A stretch of DNA of 5,732 nt from Sphingobacterium sp. (GTDB lineage Bacteria > Bacteroidota > Bacteroidia > SpSt-205): assembly GCA_028276345.1 (NCBI GenBank), contig JAPYWM010000091.1, positions 1 through 5,732 on the forward strand. The letters are read 5' to 3'. This document shows, piece after piece, positions 4,177-5,732 of this stretch (positions within the stretch are counted from its first letter, which is position 1; every line of letters begins with the position of its first letter). The translations under genes were made by a program, and so were the position numbers. Under the pieces are notes generated by a model that saw only the letters and a list, made by a program, of their open reading frames with translations, was not told where the DNA came from and ran no database searches.

Positions 4177-5732
4177 ATGGGCCACCTGCCCGATTGGCTG
4201 AAAGACCTGGATGAGCAGCAGCGCCGGGCTGTTTTACACGAGGGGGGGGCGGCTATTGTGCTGGCAGGGGCCGGCACGGGCAAAACCCGCGTCCTCACCT
4301 ACCGGATCGCTTACCTGATAGCGCAGGGCGTCTCGCCACACGCTATCGTAGCGCTGACCTTCACCAACAAAGCGGCAGACACCATGCGCACCCGCTTAGA
4401 GAAGCTCGTGGGGGCGCCCGCAAGACAGGTGTGGATGGGCACCTTCCACAGCCTCTTTGCGCGGTGGCTGCGAACATACCTGCATGGCGAGCCTGTCAGC
4501 AGCCGGTTTGTCATCTATGATGCTGATGATAGCCTGGCCTTGATTCGTACCATTCTCAAGGAGGAGGGGCTGAGCCCGAAAGAAGCCGCTCGCTATCGTG
4601 CCCTCATCAGCCGCTGGAAAAACCAAGGCCTACGTCCTATACAGATTTCCCCCGGTAGTCCTACAGAAGACAGGGCCTTGCGCCTTTACGAGACCTACCA
4701 GAAGCGCCTCCGCCTCGCCGACGCCTTGGATTTTGACGATCTCCTTCTTGAGATGGACAGCTTGCTCATACGAGAGCCCACCGTCCTATCAGAGCTTCAA
4801 AACCGCTATCAGCACATCCTCGTAGACGAGTATCAGGACACGAATGCGATTCAGTATCAGGTGATTGCGAAGCTGGCGCAGAAGCACCGGCAACTTTTCG
4901 TGGTGGGGGATGATGCGCAGAGCATTTACCGCTTTCGGGGCGCAGATGTATATAACTTCCACCACCTACGGAGCGATTTCCCTGAAACAAAAATCATCAA
5001 GCTGGAAAAAAACTACCGCTCCACTCCCACGATACTCCGATTAGCGAACGAAACGCTCAGAAACAGCCGCACACTCATGGCGAAAGAGCTATTCACAGAC
5101 CGGGGGGATGGGCCGCAACCGCAGCTTCTGGAAGATTTTTCCACGCCAGCAGAAGAGGCAGCATTTATTGCGCGCACCATCCGGGAGCTGGTCATGCGCG
5201 AGCACCTGCCCTATCGAGAAATAGCTGTTTTATATCGGACCAATGCCTATTCCCGGGCGATAGAAGAAGCGCTGCGGCGAGAACGCATTCCTTACAAGCT
5301 GGTGGGGGCAGTGAGCTTCTATCAGCGGGAGGAAGTGAAGCACTTTTTAGCCTACCTGCGGCTGATTCATAATCCGCACGATGACCAAGCGCTTCTGCGG
5401 ATCGTCAATATTCCGCCTCGGGGGATTGGCGAGGCGACTCTCGGCAAATGGCAAGAGAAGGCCCTTTCGCTGGGTCAGAGCCTATGGAAGAGTCTGCCCG
5501 CCGTAATCCCCCTTTTGGCCCCCACAGCCCAACAGGCTCTTCTGCGGTTTCAGGACTTCGTGGAGTCGCTGCGGGCACGCGTAGCCACCCTCCCCCTCCC
5601 CATGCTGGCGGAGGAAGTCTTACGAGCCTCCGGGCTCATAGCCTACTATCGAGAGGATATGCGGGCTCAGGAGCGCCAGGAAAACCTGGAAGCCCTCTTA
5701 GAAGCAGTTAGCGCCTACTATATGGAAGGGCC
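4177..5732 (+). CDS. uvrD: UvrD/PcrA/Rep-type superfamily 1 DNA helicase, partial, runs off the right edge
   Basis: This is an ATP-driven 3'-5' DNA helicase of the UvrD family, which acts in nucleotide excision repair, mismatch repair and clearance of replication blocks. The first 518 residues are visible. Motifs in order: Q motif LDEQQRRAV (11-19); Walker A AGAGTGKT (30-37) with Lys36; motif Ia ALTFTNKAA (59-67); motif Ib GTFHSLFARWLR (88-99); motif II VDEYQDTN (216-223) with Asp217-Glu218; motif III VGDDAQSIYRFRGA (243-256); motif IV LEKNYRS (276-282); then RTNAYSR (354-360) and the FYQREEVK segment (381-388). Motifs V and VI and the C-terminus lie outside the window; full-length members have about 700-800 residues. 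Ala247 in VGDDAQ replaces the Asp of the enterobacterial form and is usual in Bacteroidota. All residues needed for ATP binding in the visible part are intact. UvrD, PcrA and Rep cannot be separated without the C-terminus. Confidence 0.95.
   Translation, partial: MGHLPDWLKDLDEQQRRAVLHEGGAAIVLAGAGTGKTRVLTYRIAYLIAQGVSPHAIVALTFTNKAADTMRTRLEKLVGAPARQVWMGTFHSLFARWLRTYLHGEPVSSRFVIYDADDSLALIRTILKEEGLSPKEAARYRALISRWKNQGLRPIQISPGSPTEDRALRLYETYQKRLRLADALDFDDLLLEMDSLLIREPTVLSELQNRYQHILVDEYQDTNAIQYQVIAKLAQKHRQLFVVGDDAQSIYRFRGADVYNFHHLRSDFPETKIIKLEKNYRSTPTILRLANETLRNSRTLMAKELFTDRGDGPQPQLLEDFSTPAEEAAFIARTIRELVMREHLPYREIAVLYRTNAYSRAIEEALRRERIPYKLVGAVSFYQREEVKHFLAYLRLIHNPHDDQALLRIVNIPPRGIGEATLGKWQEKALSLGQSLWKSLPAVIPLLAPTAQQALLRFQDFVESLRARVATLPLPMLAEEVLRASGLIAYYREDMRAQERQENLEALLEAVSAYYMEG

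Noticed and set aside
4903..4947. Ala in place of Asp in helicase motif III (VGDDAQ) as a possible defect
   Set aside because: This form is common in UvrD-type helicases of Bacteroidota, and the Gln and other motif residues are intact.

Overview
The window looks like an ordinary chromosomal segment of a fairly GC-rich member of the Bacteroidota. Four things point there. (1) A TPR membrane protein is followed directly by a lumazine synthase-like gene, a pairing common in that phylum. (2) There is a lysine-rich lipoprotein of a beta-helix-like family typical of Bacteroidota. (3) The UvrD-type helicase has motif III written VGDDAQ, a form common in that phylum. (4) Copies of the Bacteroidota -7 promoter element TAnnTTTG lie just upstream of start codons. 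I cannot place it more finely. I see no mobile element, tRNA, rRNA or CRISPR array.

Minus strand, read from about 2958 down to 1: a 465-residue secreted lipoprotein (1561-2958) overlaps by 14 nt an unrecognised 174-residue membrane or exported protein (1050-1574). After a 20-nt gap that holds a TAnnTTTG box comes a 228-residue single-pass TPR protein (343-1029). This overlaps by 11 nt a ribH-like gene (1-353) that runs off the left edge. The four genes could be co-transcribed, with an internal promoter for the TPR-ribH pair. The ribH-like product has a good N-terminal half, but the conserved catalytic-loop motif is not recognisable where it would be expected.

A 283-nt divergent intergenic region (2959-3241) separates these from the plus-strand genes. 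It holds a good -7 box for the plus-strand gene, a small inverted repeat just upstream of that box, an imperfect direct repeat, and a bulged hairpin with a possible alternative pairing partner.

Plus strand: a 265-residue DUF4349-type lipoprotein with a coiled coil and a C-terminal membrane helix (3242-4039), then a 137-nt spacer, then the first 518 codons of a UvrD/PcrA/Rep superfamily 1 helicase (4177 to the right edge). The helicase has its own TAnnTTTG box 8 nt before the ATG.

The most interesting pattern is shared by five of the six genes: TTTG lies 6-9 nt before the ATG, three times within a full TAnnTTTG, and no Shine-Dalgarno sequence is visible. This suggests leaderless or nearly leaderless transcripts. 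I found no convincing new multi-gene system.
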